The notes beneath the pieces were generated by a model. The model had not been told where the DNA came from and did not search any database. It saw only the letters and a program-made list of their open reading frames with translations. This document shows positions 47,395-59,416 of a stretch of DNA of 64,000 nucleotides, in pieces (the first letter of the stretch is position 1; every line of letters starts with the position of its first letter). Made by a program: the position numbers and the translations under genes. Source of the stretch: Sophora flavescens (taxonomy: Eukaryota > Streptophyta > Magnoliopsida > Fabales > Fabaceae); NCBI GenBank assembly GCA_030762895.1, contig CM061064.1, positions 239,845,086 to 239,909,085 on the forward strand. The letters run 5' to 3'.

Positions 47395-47512
47395 TTGTGC
47401 TTTCTTGAATTTCAATCCAATTTTTAAATTTATTTTTCTGGACATTTTTTTCATTTATTTCTTTTTCTTTTTCCAGAGTATCTATCTCTCTTTGCAGGTA
47501 TTTTTCTCTTTT

Positions 47513-49193
47513 ATGCGAAGATTCCAAAGTCTTAGAAATCTTGCCGAAGTTGACTTCGAGATCGAAAGGACCTTTCATAGACGTGGGAGACTATATAGAT
47601 AAAGAGCGAGAGTAATGTTGATTCCCATTCTATTCTTGGCAAACCTGCCAGTTACCAAACAACTGAAGCACTACGCAGCCCCAAATGCTAGAGGTCTACG
47701 AACTAGGATTGCTAGGCCAGAAATTGAGGCAAAGAACTACACTATACCGCCTCAGTTAATTGGCATGATTAGGCAACATCAATTTGGAGGATTACCCTCG
47801 GAGGACCCGACTGATCATGTGGAGACATTCTTGGTGTTCACTATTGCAATAAGAATTCAAGGTGTCCCGATTGATGCTATTCGCTTGAGGTTATTCCCCT
47901 CCTCTCTGACTGGAAAGGAAAAAGCTTGGTTGAAGCAAGTGCCCGCTAATACTTTGTCAACTTGGGACCAATTGGAGCAGGCATTCTTGGAAAAAATTCT
48001 TCCCTCCATCCAAGACTGCTTACCTACGAACTCAGATCACCGGGTTCTTCCAAAAGGACGGAGAATGCTTATCTTAAGCTTGGGATCGTTCCAAATGATT
48101 GCTAGAGTCTTGCCCACATCATGGGCTTGAGAGGTGGTTTTTAGCGCATACCTTCTACAACGGATTGGATTACTCTTTGAAGGTGTCACTTGACTCCGCA
48201 GTTGGTGGAGCCTTTATGAATAGACCACTGACTGAAGCATTCAATATCATTGAAAACGTAGCCACCAACTATCACCAATGGGGTTCAGAAAGAGGTAATA
48301 ACCCGAAAAAGCTTTCGGGGGGTAAGTTTGAAATAAATAGTAATGATTTAATTATGTCTAAATTTGACTCATTGAATAAACGCTTTGATAAGCTTGAAAA
48401 GGCTAATGTGAGTTCAACAGGTGCTACTAATGTTTGTGAGATTTGTGGAATGCAGGGACATGACATAATGGAGTGCCCACATGGTATTGCTCCTGGATCC
48501 AGTGCTTCAAGGAAACAAGTGAACTATTGTCACAATATCTATGACACGAACCCGAAGTTACCAAATTATGTTCCCCCAAATCCTTACAACCAAGTGAGGA
48601 AGAATAATCCTTATCTCTCCTACGGGAACTACAACAACACGTTGAACCACGAATTCCAGGAAGGTCAAGGTAATAGGAAACCCGCATCAAGGTATCCTCA
48701 GGTACAAAAGTCTAAACTTGAGTCTCTTTTGGAAAATTTTGTTGAAACTCAAACAAAGCAAAATGAAGAGTTTAGGCAACAAGGTAGGGCAGTCAATGAG
48801 GCAATAAAAGAGTTAACATCTAAGATAGATAACTTAGCCATCCATAATAAGATGTTAGAAACTAAGATTGCCCAACAAGCTAGTACATATTCTAGAACTA
48901 AGGGTACGTTTTCGGGACAACCCAAAGCTAATCCCAATGAGCATTGTAATGATATATACTTGAGGGCCGATAAGCTTGGGGTAGTTGAAAAGGATGTGGA
49001 ATGTGAGGAGGGCATGATTGAACAAGAAGAGATAGATCCAAAGTATGTCGCTCCACCACCTTACCAACCCCCAATACCTTTCCCACAAAGGCTAGTCAAG
49101 AAAAAGCAAGTAGAAAAAGAAACTAAGAGCTTAATTGAGGAGCATGATGCCATGATAGAAATTAATATGCCTCCTAAACTAAAAGATCCATGA
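47513..49193 (+). pseudogene. gag: Athila-2 gag, frameshifted and with stops
   Basis: Gag-like from ATG 47513 (MRRFQSLRNLAEVDFE). A TAA at 47600 interrupts it, then the gag core follows (IPPQLIGMIRQHQFGGLPSE, DPTDHVETFLVF, LRLFPSSLTGKEKAWLKQVP). Between about 48000 and 48130 the frame changes. It continues as HTFYNGLDYSLKVSLDSAVG and includes an intact CCHC knuckle CEICGMQGHDIMEC near 48434-48475. The C-terminal part is a coiled coil. A TGA at 49191-49193 ends this frame inside the KLKDP motif just before the protease. Confidence 0.85.
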
Positions 49194-49805
49194 AGTTTAT
49201 CTATTGCTTGCTCAATTGGAGAATTAAAAATAGACCAAGCCTTATGTGACTTAGGGGCTAGTGTGAGTTTGATGCCATATACCATCTTTGAGAGGTTAGG
49301 AACCAAGGAATTGAGTCCATCCAAGTCCTCTTTACAATTTACGGATGGCTTAACTAAAACTCCTTTAGGCATACTAGAGAATGTTCCCATAAAGTTAAGG
49401 AAATTTTTCATTCCTACCGATTTCATGGTGTTGGACTTGAACGGGAATTCTAAATTCCCTATCATTCTTGGAAGGTCATTCTTGGCCACAGCTGGAGCAA
49501 TAATAGATGTAAAAAATGGTAATCTCTCCTTGAATGTAGAGAAAGGAATGGTGGATTTTGATTTGACTAACTCATATAACAACCCTCCTTTTGAGAGTCA
49601 TGTGTGCATGATTGAGATAATGCCTCCGAAGGTGAAGGAAGAGCTTAACATGGAAGCAACTCCAAAACTTTGCATGACAAATGATGCACCAAATAATGAT
49701 GATATCGGAGCTGCTCAACATGTGGAGTTAAAACTTCCGCCGGGAGGAAGTAAGGCCATGAAACTCAGTGAAAAGAGCAAAGCGAAAGCGCATGTGGCCA
49801 TATGA
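49194..49805 (+). pseudogene. pro: Athila-2 aspartic protease region
   Basis: In the same frame as the second part of gag, after the TGA. It contains the Athila protease active site LCDLGASVSLMPYTIFERLG (from about 49239) and FPIILGRSFLATAGAIIDVK. The frame ends at 49803-49805. RT does not follow: about 40 bp later the S2 LTR begins. It is homologous to the Athila-1 protease at 10984. Confidence 0.85.
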
Positions 49806-50070
49806 ACAAAATAGGCTCTTTGAAGGACTTCCTTGGAAGAGGGGTTGATGAGTGTGATTTCACCTCATATTTTCTTGACAGTTTGCATGCATTGTCACAT
49901 AGTTTAGGCATATTTGATTTGATTTTTGTTAGTTTTTACCTTGGAACGGGTAAGGTGGTTTTGTGGTGTTTGTGTGCAGGAATTGAAGTTTAAAATGCTC
50001 AGGATCAGTTATGTTGGAGCTTGCATGAAGACGGAACTTGAAAAACAAGAAAATGAGCCAAACAGAGCCC

Positions 50071-50330
50071 GTCACAGCCTGGTCGTGATGGCCATCACGG
50101 GCATGATCGAGTAGGGCTGAAAAGAAAGAAGGATAAACTCAAAACTGGTCACGGCCAGGCCGTGATAGCCATCACGGCCGTGACATGCCAACTGAACCAG
50201 ACCCTCACAGGCAGAACTGATCACGGCTAGGCCGTGATGGTGGTCTCGGGCGTGACAAACTAAGCAGCGAAGCCATCTCCAAGTCCAAACCCATCACGGC
50301 TTGGTCGTGACAGGCATCACAGTCGTGACG
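50071..50330. repeat. TCACGGC/GCCGTGA palindrome cluster in S2 LTR
   Basis: Nine or so intact or decayed copies occur in pairs (for example TCACGGCCAGGCCGTGA at 50149-50165 and TCACGGCCGTGA at 50172-50183). They are separated by linkers such as TGCCAACTGAACCAGACC. The cluster ends about 70 bp before the TATA box. Confidence 0.88.
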
Positions 50331-50401
50331 CTCAATATCTGGAATTTTAAAAGCTGATTTGATCTGATTTTGTAACAGCTTGTGATTCAACTTACCCACA
50401 T

Positions 50402-50409
50402 TATAAATA
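50402..50409 (+). promoter_or_regulatory. TATA box in S2 LTR
   Basis: TATAAATA, conserved at 63752-63759 in the other LTR. A 43-codon ORF starts about 20 bp downstream (ATG near 50430), too close to the expected transcription start to be a confident gene. Confidence 0.7.
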
Positions 50410-50764
50410 GGCCTATAAGGCTTGAAAATATGGATCTCTGGACTGCTACCCATAGGCAAAAACTAGGATTTCTCTTCTTCTCAATTTCTTCTCTTCTCTT
50501 AGGTTTTCTTTTTATGCTTTTGCTAATTAAGATTGCTATGAACATGGCAATGTTTGAGTAGTCATTTTATTTCTAGGAATTGGGGCAATGCCCAAGATTC
50601 ATTTATTGTGATGGATTGACGTTTTGTTTTTTGTTAATTTCAAATTTGCTTTCGATTTGATTCCTATTACTTGAATTAATTGTAAATTTGGTGGCCACTT
50701 ATTTGCTTGTCGTAGATACTCTAAGGACGAACTTAGCGGTGAACTTAGGTATCGGATTTATAGG

Positions 50765-51266
50765 TGTACTGGCCGAAGATATAAGGCCGAGGATTGACAA
50801 CACGACCGAGCTCATTCTCGTAAGTGGGCCGTGACCCGAACTCCCATAAAGCCGAAGACCTGTTGATACACTTGACACCCGAGGATAACTACTCGGTCCT
50901 ATTCCACGGCAGACCACAGACGAAGATATCTCGGCCCCGAGCTACCCAGTCACAACTGACTGGGTCGAATATCTCGCTGGTCCAAATATCCCTCCATATA
51001 ACTCGGAGCCTTATCCATATCATTATCTAACTACAATAACAATCCGATCCTAACAAATAGGATCTCAATAACAGTCCTACTCAAACTGTTACACTAAAAC
51101 ATCTCAATAAATAGGGGTCCAACCCCCTCACTAAGGACTACGTTTGCTTTGATTCCCATTTGTATACGTAGGAGCAGAATTCACATTCTGTCAAGCTAAT
51201 TCCAAAACACTCCCATTAGACTTTCTCCGACCGAGTATCTCCCATCTGAGATATTTGGACGGAACA
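50765..51266 (+). repeat. G 5' LTR
   Basis: 502 bp. A weak TATA-like AATAAATAGGGG lies near 51106-51117. Non-coding. Confidence 0.95.
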
Positions 51267-51268
51267 TT

Positions 51269-51286
51269 TGGCGCCGTCTGTGGGAA
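51269..51286 (+). other. G primer-binding site
   Basis: TGGCGCCGTCTGTGGGAA begins 2 nt after the LTR end, the position and wording usual for this Tat subgroup. Its first 9 nt match tRNA-Asp. I cannot name the primer tRNA with certainty. Confidence 0.7.
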
Positions 51287-51316
51287 TCGAAGCAAAACTT
51301 TCCCATACCACAAACC

Positions 51317-52764
51317 ATGGTGAGAACAAGGAGCGGGAACTGCAGGAGAGAGGAGCCAGAGAATGCTAACAATGGAAATAATGGGGAACGGTCCATAAAC
51401 CCGGCTATGACGACCGACAACCCCATTATCCAAGAGCTCCTCGCACAAGTGGCAATGCTGAGAAAGGAGAATGAGGAGTTTCGGAGGCAGAATAGCCGTC
51501 GGGAACGAGAACAAAGCAGGGAAAGGTTCGCCTCTTCTCCTCATGAGAGAGAGCGCCGGACAGCCGAGAACGAGGGTCCAGAAACACGCGCAGAGAAGGA
51601 GGCCAGCAACCCCGGGTTTCTCATCAGATTGACCGAGCAGACGAGGGGGAATTTCCTAGGCAGGCCCCTGAATTTTCACTTCCGGCAAATAGGCCTAATG
51701 AAAGGGCCGGCGTGCGGAGGCCTAGACATCCTTTCACCGGTGCCATCATGGAGGTTCCTCTTCCATCCAACTACAAACCCATAAACATTGACAGGTATGA
51801 TGGCACCTCGGACCCGGAGCATCACTTAGATGCTTTCACAACTCAGATGTACCTCTTTACCGATGATGATGCTGTCATGTGTAAAGTCTTTCCAACTACT
51901 CTGAAGGATGCTGCGTTGAGCTGGTACACCCAGCTACCGCCAGCGTCAGTTGACTCCTTTGACACATTTGTGACTAAGTTCAATGCTCAGTTTGCCATAA
52001 GCCGAGCTCATCAAAAAACCTCGGCCTTGTTGGTAAACTTTAAGCAAGAAAAGAATGAGTCTCTGCGTGATTTCATGGCAAGATTCAGCAAGGAGACTGT
52101 CCTCATCCGGAATCTCAGTGCCGATGTTGCACTACACACTATCTTGACCGGGTTACGGCCTGGCCCTTTCGCCAGGCACTTAGCTCGGAAGCCACCAACC
52201 AGTATGGATGAGTTGAGGAGAAAAGCTGCGGGATTCATTAATATGGAGGAGATTGAGGAGTCTAAGAAAAGGGAGAGAACTGATGATTCTGACAGATGAG
52301 AAGGGAGAGAGAAGAGGAGGGCTGGAGGTGATAAGCCGAAATTCAAAAGCACATCCGAGCATTTGCATAGGGGACCGAAGTATGAGCACTATACTCCCCT
52401 CAACACTAACCGAGCTCGGGTGTTTGAGGAAGCCTACAACGCGAAACTTTTGCAGCTCCCCAACCGTGGCCATACGCCCTAGAATGCTGATCGATAGAAA
52501 CATTGTCGGTACCATCGTAATTACGGACATACCACCGAGGAGTGCTGGGTCCTGCGGGATAAGATTGAAGAGTTGGTGCAAGCTGGCCATCTCAATATTT
52601 TTTTCGGAGAAATCACAACAATGGCGAGGGGCGTGGCAGAAGTAGAAGGAGAGGAGGTGACCAAAGCCCGAGAAGGGGCGGTGGTCAACAAAATAGGGAA
52701 AGAGCAAAGACCAAGGAAGGCCAGAATGAAAGGCGAGAGGAGGATAATACTGTCCGAGGTGTGA
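51317..52764 (+). pseudogene. gag: G gag, one frameshift and several stops
   Basis: ATG 51317 (MVRTRSGNCRREEPENANNG) opens a charged N-terminus. The frame shifts near 51700, and the gag core follows: PINIDRYDGTSDPEHHLDAF, then DAALSWYTQLPPASVDSFDT and ILTGLRPGPFARHLARKPP. In-frame stops at 52297 (TGA) and two TAGs near 52481 and 52496 break the linker before a Cys/His cluster, CRYHRNYGHTTEECW. The C-terminal Arg/Lys-rich tail overlaps the start of the pol frame. Confidence 0.87.
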
Positions 52765-55700
52765 TAAACACTATTTCAGGTGGATTCACAGGGGGAGGCA
52801 CGACAAGTTCAGCTCGGAGAAAACACCTGCGGGCCATCCGGGCTGTAAACTCGGTATCCGGCAAACCCCCGAGGATTTCCCCACCTATTATCTTTTCTGA
52901 CGAAGACTTCTTGGGTGTGGATCCAAATCAGGACGACCCTATGGTAATCACTGTGCAGTTGGCCAACTTCTCGGTCAAGAGAACTCTTGTCGACCAGGGG
53001 AGCTCGACTGACATTTTGTATTATTCAACATTTCAGAAGCTCGGGATCCCAGAAAAATCTATTCAGCCATACGACAGTAAGCTCGTCGGCTTTGCTGGGG
53101 AACAAGTGGATACCCGAGGATACATTGACCTTCTAACTACTTTCGGGGATGGCAAAGTATCCAAGACTATCATGGTCAGGTACGTGTTGGTTAATGTAGA
53201 AACATCGTACAATATCCTGATCGGAAGACCATCTTTAAACGAGTTAGGAGCTGTGGTCTCTACTCCCCACCTCACAATGAAGTTCCCTTCCAACTCGGGA
53301 GACATAGTTGCTGTCCGGGCTGATCAGAAAATGGCCAGACAGTGTTATGCTGATAGTTTGTGTGTAAGCAAACTCAAACCTACACCTGCAGGAACACTAG
53401 ACAGGGGAAAGGACAAGTCTGTGAATTCTGTTAACTCTGTTGAACTGGACCCGAGAATGGACGTGCAGGAACAACGACCGCAACCCATTGAGGAGTTAGA
53501 AAAGTTCCAGCTCGGTTCACAGCCTGACCAGTGCACCAAGCTCGGCGGACAACTTGAGCCGAATTTAAAAAAGAAAATAAAGGAAGTGCTTCGTAGCAAC
53601 GCTGATCTATTCGCCTGGACCACATCTGATATGCCGGGGATTGACCCCGATTTCTTATGCCACAAACTGGCAATCTGTCCTGAGGCAAAACCAGTAGCCC
53701 AAAGGAAAAAGAGACTTGGTGAGGAGAGGAGAAAGGTGGTGGAAGAAGAAACAGCGAAGTTGGTCAAAGCCAATTTTATTCGAGAGGTAGAATACACCAC
53801 TTGGCTGGCCAACGTGGTTCTGGTCAAAAAAGCAAATGGCAAGTGGCGCATGTGCACTGATTATACAGATTTAAATAAAGCCTGCCCAAAGGATTCCTAT
53901 CCTTTATCGAGTATTGATAGACTGGTGGATGGTGCCTTCGGGTACAGAATTTTGAGCTTCTTGGATGCATACTCGGGGTACAACCAGATCCGAATGTATC
54001 CCCCAGATGAGGAGAAAACTGCTTTCATAACTGAAGGCTCGAATTATTGTTACCGGGTAATGCCATTTGGACTGAAAAATGCTGGAGCTACACACCAAAG
54101 GCTCATGGACAGGGTGTTCGAAAAACAGATCGGAAGGACTATGGAGGTTTATGTGGATGACATGGTCGTGAAATCCGATGACCCCAACAACCACCCGAAA
54201 GATTTGGAGGAAATTTTTCAGCAGCTGAGAAAGTATAATATGAGGTTGAATCCGGAGAAGTGTGTTTTCGGCGTTCAGGGTGGGAAGTTCCTCGGTTTTA
54301 TGTTGACACACTGAGGGATTGAGGCCAATCCAGATAAATGCCAAGTTGTGATTGAAATGCGAAGTCCACAAAACATTAAAGAAGTGCAAAGACTTGCAGG
54401 GCGGTTGGCATCATTATCTCTATTTCTCCCCAGATCCGCAGAGAAAGCTCGGCCTTTCTTCAAATTATTGAAGAGGCCTCAAACCTTCACGTGGGCCGAG
54501 GAATGTGAAAATGCCTTCGTCGATTTCAAGGCCTTTTTGTCTTCACCACCGATATTAACTCGACCCATCCCTAGGAAAGAGTTATACTTATACCTGTCAG
54601 CCACAGAGTACGCCATCAGTGCGGTCATTGTACAAGAAGTAGAGAGAATTCAAATGCCGGTGTACTTCATCAGCAGGGTCCTTCATGATGCCGAAACCCG
54701 GTACCAAGTCATAGAAAAGCTGGTTTTGGCCCTGGTAACTGCAGCTCGGCGATTGCGTCCATATTTCCAGAGTCACCAGGTGATTGTCAAAACCGATCAC
54801 CCGATTAAGCAGATTCTCAAAAAGCCCGAGTTGGCAGGCCGTATGATTGCTTGGTCGGTGGAGTTATCCGAGTTCGGCCTGAAATATGAGTTGAGAGGTC
54901 CTCTGAAAGCTCAATGTCTCTCCGACTTCATAGCCGAGCTCAATCCGCGGCTGATAACTGAGGATGTATGGTGGAACTTGTATGTGGATGGATCCTCGAA
55001 TGTTAGAGGCAGTGGAGCTGGGGTGATACTGGAAGGCCCGGGAGAGCTGATCCTGGAACAGTCACTAAAATTTGAATTCAAAACCTCAAACAATCAATCT
55101 GAATATGAAGCCTTGATAGCAGGGTTAACGCTGGCAAAGGAAATGGGGGCAAAGGTTGTTAGATGCCGAAGTGATTCACAGATAGTCACAGGGCAAATAT
55201 CTGCAGGGTATCAAACGAAAGAGCCTCAGCTTACCAGGTATTTATGTAAAGTCAATCCATTAATTTCCAGCTTTGAGAAGTTCGCTATTGAGCACATTCC
55301 CAGAGAAGAAAATACTCGGGCCGATCTGCTATCCAAATTAGCCAGTACAAAGAAGTCGGGCCACCATAGAACAGTTATTCAAGAAACCCTGAATGAACCG
55401 AGTATCACGTTCGGGGAGGTGATGGCCAACGAACCGGTTGACCGAGAATGGATGACACCCATATGGGAGTATTTATCCTCAGAAACTCTGCCCCCAGATC
55501 ACGCTGAGGCCAGAAAGATTAGGCTCAGAGCAAGTCATTTTGCTATCGTTTCCGAAGAATTGTATAAGCGGGGATTCTCGGCACCTTTGTTAAAATGATT
55601 GACAAAGGCACAGTCAAAATATGTTATGGAAGAGCTTCATAGAGGAATCTGTGGTTTTCACAGCAGGGGCAGATCAATGGCCTCCAGGGTAGTCCGGGCA

Positions 55701-56684
55701 GGGTACTATTGGCCTACCATCCGAGCAGATTGCATAGAGTGGACGAAACAATGTGATGAGTGCCAAAGATTTTCCAATATAAATCGTACCCCACCCGAGG
55801 AACTTCACACATTAAGCTCGCCTTGGCCCTTTGCTATGTGGGGGATGGATATACTCGGGCCATTCCCTGTAGCCAAAGGACAGGTAAAATTTCTCTTGGT
55901 AGCAGTAGACTACTTCACCAAATGGATTGAAGCAGAGCCTTTGGCAAAGATTACCGCCGATAAGATACAAAAGTTTGTGTGGAAAAGCCTCATATGTAGA
56001 CACGGAATTCCCTTTGCAATCGTCACTGATAACGGAAGGCAATTCATAGATAAGACATTGCGTGAATTCTACGTTAATCTCGGTGTTAAACACCATGTCA
56101 CATCGGTAGAACATCCCCAGACCAATGGGCAAGCCGAGGCGGCCAACAAGGTCATTCTCGGAGAACTGAAGAAGAGAGTGGGAAAATCCAAAGGAGCTTG
56201 GGCAAAAGAGTTGCCAAGTATCCTCTGGGCCTACCACTGCACGCCTCAATCCACTACTCAAGAAACACCCTTCAGGCTGACATATGGAACAGACGCCATG
56301 ATCCCAGTGGAGGTTGGTGAGTCGTCTTTCTGACGTATGCAACATGAGCAGAATGAGAATGGAAGCAACCTAAGGGTCGAACTTGACTTGGTGGAGGAAA
56401 TCAGGGAGGAGGCTAAAATCAGGGAGGAAGCCTGCAAGCAAAGAGCTGCTCGGAGGTATAATTCAAAACTGAAACCGAGGAGTTTCCTGTCGGGGGACCT
56501 GGTGCTGAGAATGAAAGGAGAAGCCAGGAAGGATCATACAAAAGGCAAACTAGCGGCATACTGGGGAGGTCCATTCCGAGTGGTAGAAAACTTGGGAAAC
56601 GGAGCATATAGGTTAGAAGAATTGTCAGGGAAGCCTATCCCGAGAACTTGGAATGCTTCTCATTTAAAATTTTATTATAGTTGA
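52761..56684 (+). pseudogene. pol: G pol: protease, RT, dual RNase H, integrase; three in-frame TGA stops
   Basis: One frame from 52761 to TGA... TAG at 56682-56684 is interrupted only by TGA at 54312, 55596 and 56331. Protease: LVDQGSSTDILYY (D-Q-G-S-S, normal for Tat). RT: MCTDYTDLNKACPKDSYPL, FLDAYSGYNQIRM, GLKNAGATHQRL and the catalytic YVDDM at 54150-54164. Canonical RNase H is followed by the archaeal-type one (LYVDGSSNVRGSGAG, NNQSEYEALIAGL, CRSDSQIVTGQ, ENTRADLLSKLAS). Integrase: finger HRGICGFHSRGR with CDECQ, DDE residues in GMDILGPF, VTDNGRQF and GQAEAANK. The stops at 54312 and 56331 sit where Arg is usual. Confidence 0.92.
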
Positions 56685-56859
56685 TGTATATAGTCAGGTG
56701 ATGTACTCTTTTTCCTACCTCGGTATTTTGTCCCAAAAGGGGTTTTGACCGAGAAGGTTTTAACGAGGAACATTGTAGACTTCCTTTTTTATCCAATAAA
56801 AGAATTTATTATGGACATTGTTCCGCTTTTTTAATTTGCCGATGTATTTATTCCGCTAA
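56685..56859 (+). other. G pol to tandem-array spacer
   Basis: Short non-coding stretch with a GGGGTTTTGACCGAGAAGG motif. No gene. Confidence 0.6.
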
Positions 56860-57350
56860 AAGTAAATTTTGAAGGCCGAGTTTGAGCCAGTTAAATTTTT
56901 AAGGCCAAGTTTGAGCCTGAAGGCCGAGTTCGAGCCGTTTTAATTATTTAAGGCCAAGTTTGAGCCTGAAGGCCGAGTTCGAGCCGTTAAATTGTTCAAG
57001 GCCAAGTTTGAGCCTAAAGGCCGAGTTCGAGCCAGTTAAATTTTTAAGGCCAAGTTTGAGCCCGAAGGCCGAGTACGAGCCGTTAAATTGTTCAAGGCCA
57101 AGTCTGAGCCTGAAGGCCGAGTTCGAGCAAGTTAAATTTTTAAGGCCAATTTTGAGCCTGAAGGCCGAGTTTGAGCCAGTGAAATTTTTAAGGCCAAGTT
57201 TGAGCCCGAAGGCCGAGTACGAGCCATTAAATTGTTCAAGGCCAAGTCTGAGCCTGAAGGCCGAGTTTGAGCCTTTAAAGTTGTCTAAGTGAAATAGAAT
57301 ATGAGTAGTAAGAAGAACAAAACTTTGATCTAAAGGTCGAGTTCGAGCCA
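56860..57350 (+). repeat. 48-bp tandem array in the G 3' region
   Basis: Roughly nine to ten units. Each contains two related 18-bp half-units (AAGGCCAAGTTTGAGCCT and GAAGGCCGAGTTCGAGCC) plus a 12-bp spacer (GTTAAATTGTTC). The unit is 16 codons long, so both strands stay open (56960-57292 plus, 56944-57351 minus). No protein is implied. Confidence 0.92.
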
Positions 57351-58301
57351 TTAAAATTCGTTAATAAAACCGAGTACAATGCCGAAAGTAAAAACAAGGT
57401 ACAAGTCGAGTACTAGAAAGTACTACGACTTACATAAAGAGCTGAAATTGAAAATAAGGGTCGCCCGGCTTGCCAGTAGTCCCCCCGATTAAGGCTGGGG
57501 CAAGACCAGGTGGCCAGTAGTATCCCCAATCGGACACCACGGCTTTCCCTCAAGGGGGAAAGTAATCACTTCCCCCTGCGAAAGCTGGACGATGAGGTGC
57601 TCGGCCCGCTCCGGGAGTAGACGGCCTCTACCCCTTTCTCGACACCCGAAGACTGCTATTCTCCCAGTTAACATCCTTCTTGAAGGATTTAATCATAAAA
57701 GGAATTCTGGATCCCATCTCCCACTTACATCCTTTTTGGCAGCTATGAAACTCAAAAAAGGATGTTAACTGGGAGAGGGGAGCGTAAACCCCTAACACTA
57801 TCATAGAACTACTCGGGTTGAAGGAAGATGAATTTAGCTGGTGGGAAGGAATGAAGAATGAACAAGTGAAGCAGTAAAACAACCCTATTTATAAGGGGCA
57901 AGAGGCGTTGGAAAAGAAGAAATATGCGCTGGGAAAAGGTTTGTTGGAAAAACAAACCTCGAAACTAAGCAAAAAGCAGTAATTGCATGAACCCACCGCG
58001 GTTTCCAAAGCATATAATGTGTGACTGCATGCGTAAGGCGTGAATCATGTGTTTCACGTGTGACAACTACCATACGTTTTTGATACGGACGGTAGAATAC
58101 CTCGTCCTTAACCGAGGATTTGTTTAAACAAACCGAACACAACGTAGAAAGATAAAAAATACTTCGAAGGGTATCTCGTCCAAACAAAAAGCTACAACAG
58201 AAATAGAAAGTCATCAAAATGGTGACAGAGTTTTCATTAATTAAAACAAAGTTACAAGGGCACAAGCCCATTACAAGGGATGAAGAAAACAAAAAACTAA
58301 G
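57351..58301. other. G 3' non-coding region between array and antisense gene
   Basis: It holds a perfect 18-bp inverted repeat (CTCCCAGTTAACATCCTT at 57661-57678 against 57758-57775) around a loop of about 80 nt, and GC-rich sequence near 57450-57640. It may include the 3' end of the antisense transcript. No gene is supported; minus-strand frames here lack domains. Confidence 0.55.
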
Positions 58302-59341
58302 TTACTCGTCCCTATGACTCTCCTCGGCCTCAATATGATCCTCAGGAGAATCTTCCGCCCCTTCCACCTCTTCTTCCTCTTCGAGAATAATGGGAACAAG
58401 CTCCCCATTCAGCACCTCTTTATTCACATCGACTCCCGAAAGATCAACCCCAGGGGCAATAATCTCAACTTGAGCAATGGCCTTTTCAAAACCTTTCCGA
58501 TGCTCGACAACAATACAGTCGATGGCCTCTTTTAAATCTCCCTGAATCTCCATCCTGGCCTTGGTCTCGGCCTCCAAGGCAACTTTGAGTTGTTCGATCT
58601 CAGCTTGAGCCTTTTTGAGCTCCTCTTCAGCGCGAGCTCTACCTTCTTCAGCCCGAGCTTTACTCTCCTCAGCAAATTTTGCTTTGGTGTTAAGCTCGGA
58701 GTTCTGGCCATTCAGCTCGGTAATGGTAGTATTCAGGAGATTATTAGCCTTGGCCAGCTCGTCACGCTCCGTGGAGGTCCGGGTAAAATCCCCCTTCAGC
58801 TTCTCAATAGAAGCCAGTTCGGTTTCCAGTTGCCGGGACTTCCTCTCAGTCTCCACTAAATCTCGGCTGCAAAAGCGGGCCAAGGCAGTAGCTCGGATGC
58901 AGTAGGTTGAGAGACCCTCCATGCTAGATTGAGCCCCTTGTTTCCTCATTAGCCGGAGATCTGCGGGCTTTAGGAAGTTTGAGTCGAAAGAAGGGAAGGG
59001 GTTGAAGTCTTCACCCCAGAGGGATGAGGTCCCTGCCTTTAGAGAAGTGTTGTACCATTTCAGCTTGGTGGATGGAGGGGGTTGTCCTTCTCTCCCCGTC
59101 GTTCCCGTCTCGTGAGTGATAGGGTGTGGGGGGCTTGGGCGAGGAAGGGAAGAATCTTCGGCATCAGCCACTACCTCTACCCTCTTTCTTTTTTGAGGGG
59201 CGAATGATGAAGCCCCCTTGGTAGAGGCCTTAGCAGGGGCCGGAGGAGGTCTTTTCTTCTTCTTCTCGGTCGAGGAGGGACCCTGACCCTCTTTTGCAGC
59301 GGACTTTAAAAGCTTGGAGAAGTCGAATTTCCCCATAATGA
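58302..59341 (-). CDS. Antisense gene of G, exon 2: coiled-coil C-terminal part
   Basis: Minus strand, read from 59341 to the stop at 58302. It begins MGKFDFSKLLKSAAKEGQGP just after a splice acceptor (CTTTTTGGCAG, ending at 59342). Next are a Pro/Lys-rich basic segment, a Trp-containing block (LKWYNTSLKAGTSSLWGEDF), and a long coiled coil of Glu/Ala/Lys repeats (about 58480-58870; EESKARAEEGRARAEEELKK). The C-terminus is acidic. If translation began only here it would be a protein of about 344 residues, but an in-frame splice to exon 1 is better supported. Function unknown. Confidence 0.7.
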
Positions 59342-59416
59342 CTGCCAAAAAGAAAGAATTGTTAGTACAGAAACACATACATAAAATAGCTGAAAATTAA
59401 ATAGCCGAGCACTTAC
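59342..59416 (-). other. Predicted 75-bp intron in the antisense gene
   Basis: On the minus strand the donor is AAAA|GTAAGT and the acceptor TTTTTGGCAG|TC, with a consensus branch-point TACTAAC about 30 nt before the acceptor. Joining keeps one frame (phase 1) between the two ORFs. The intron frame itself would stop after about six codons. Confidence 0.75.

Noticed and set aside
49061..49582. 173-codon minus-strand frame
   Set aside because: Shadow of the Athila-2 gag-protease coding strand, which has clear domain motifs.
56944..57351. Repetitive proteins of 135 and 110 codons
   Set aside because: Translations of the 48-bp tandem array; the unit length is a multiple of three, so frames stay open by construction.
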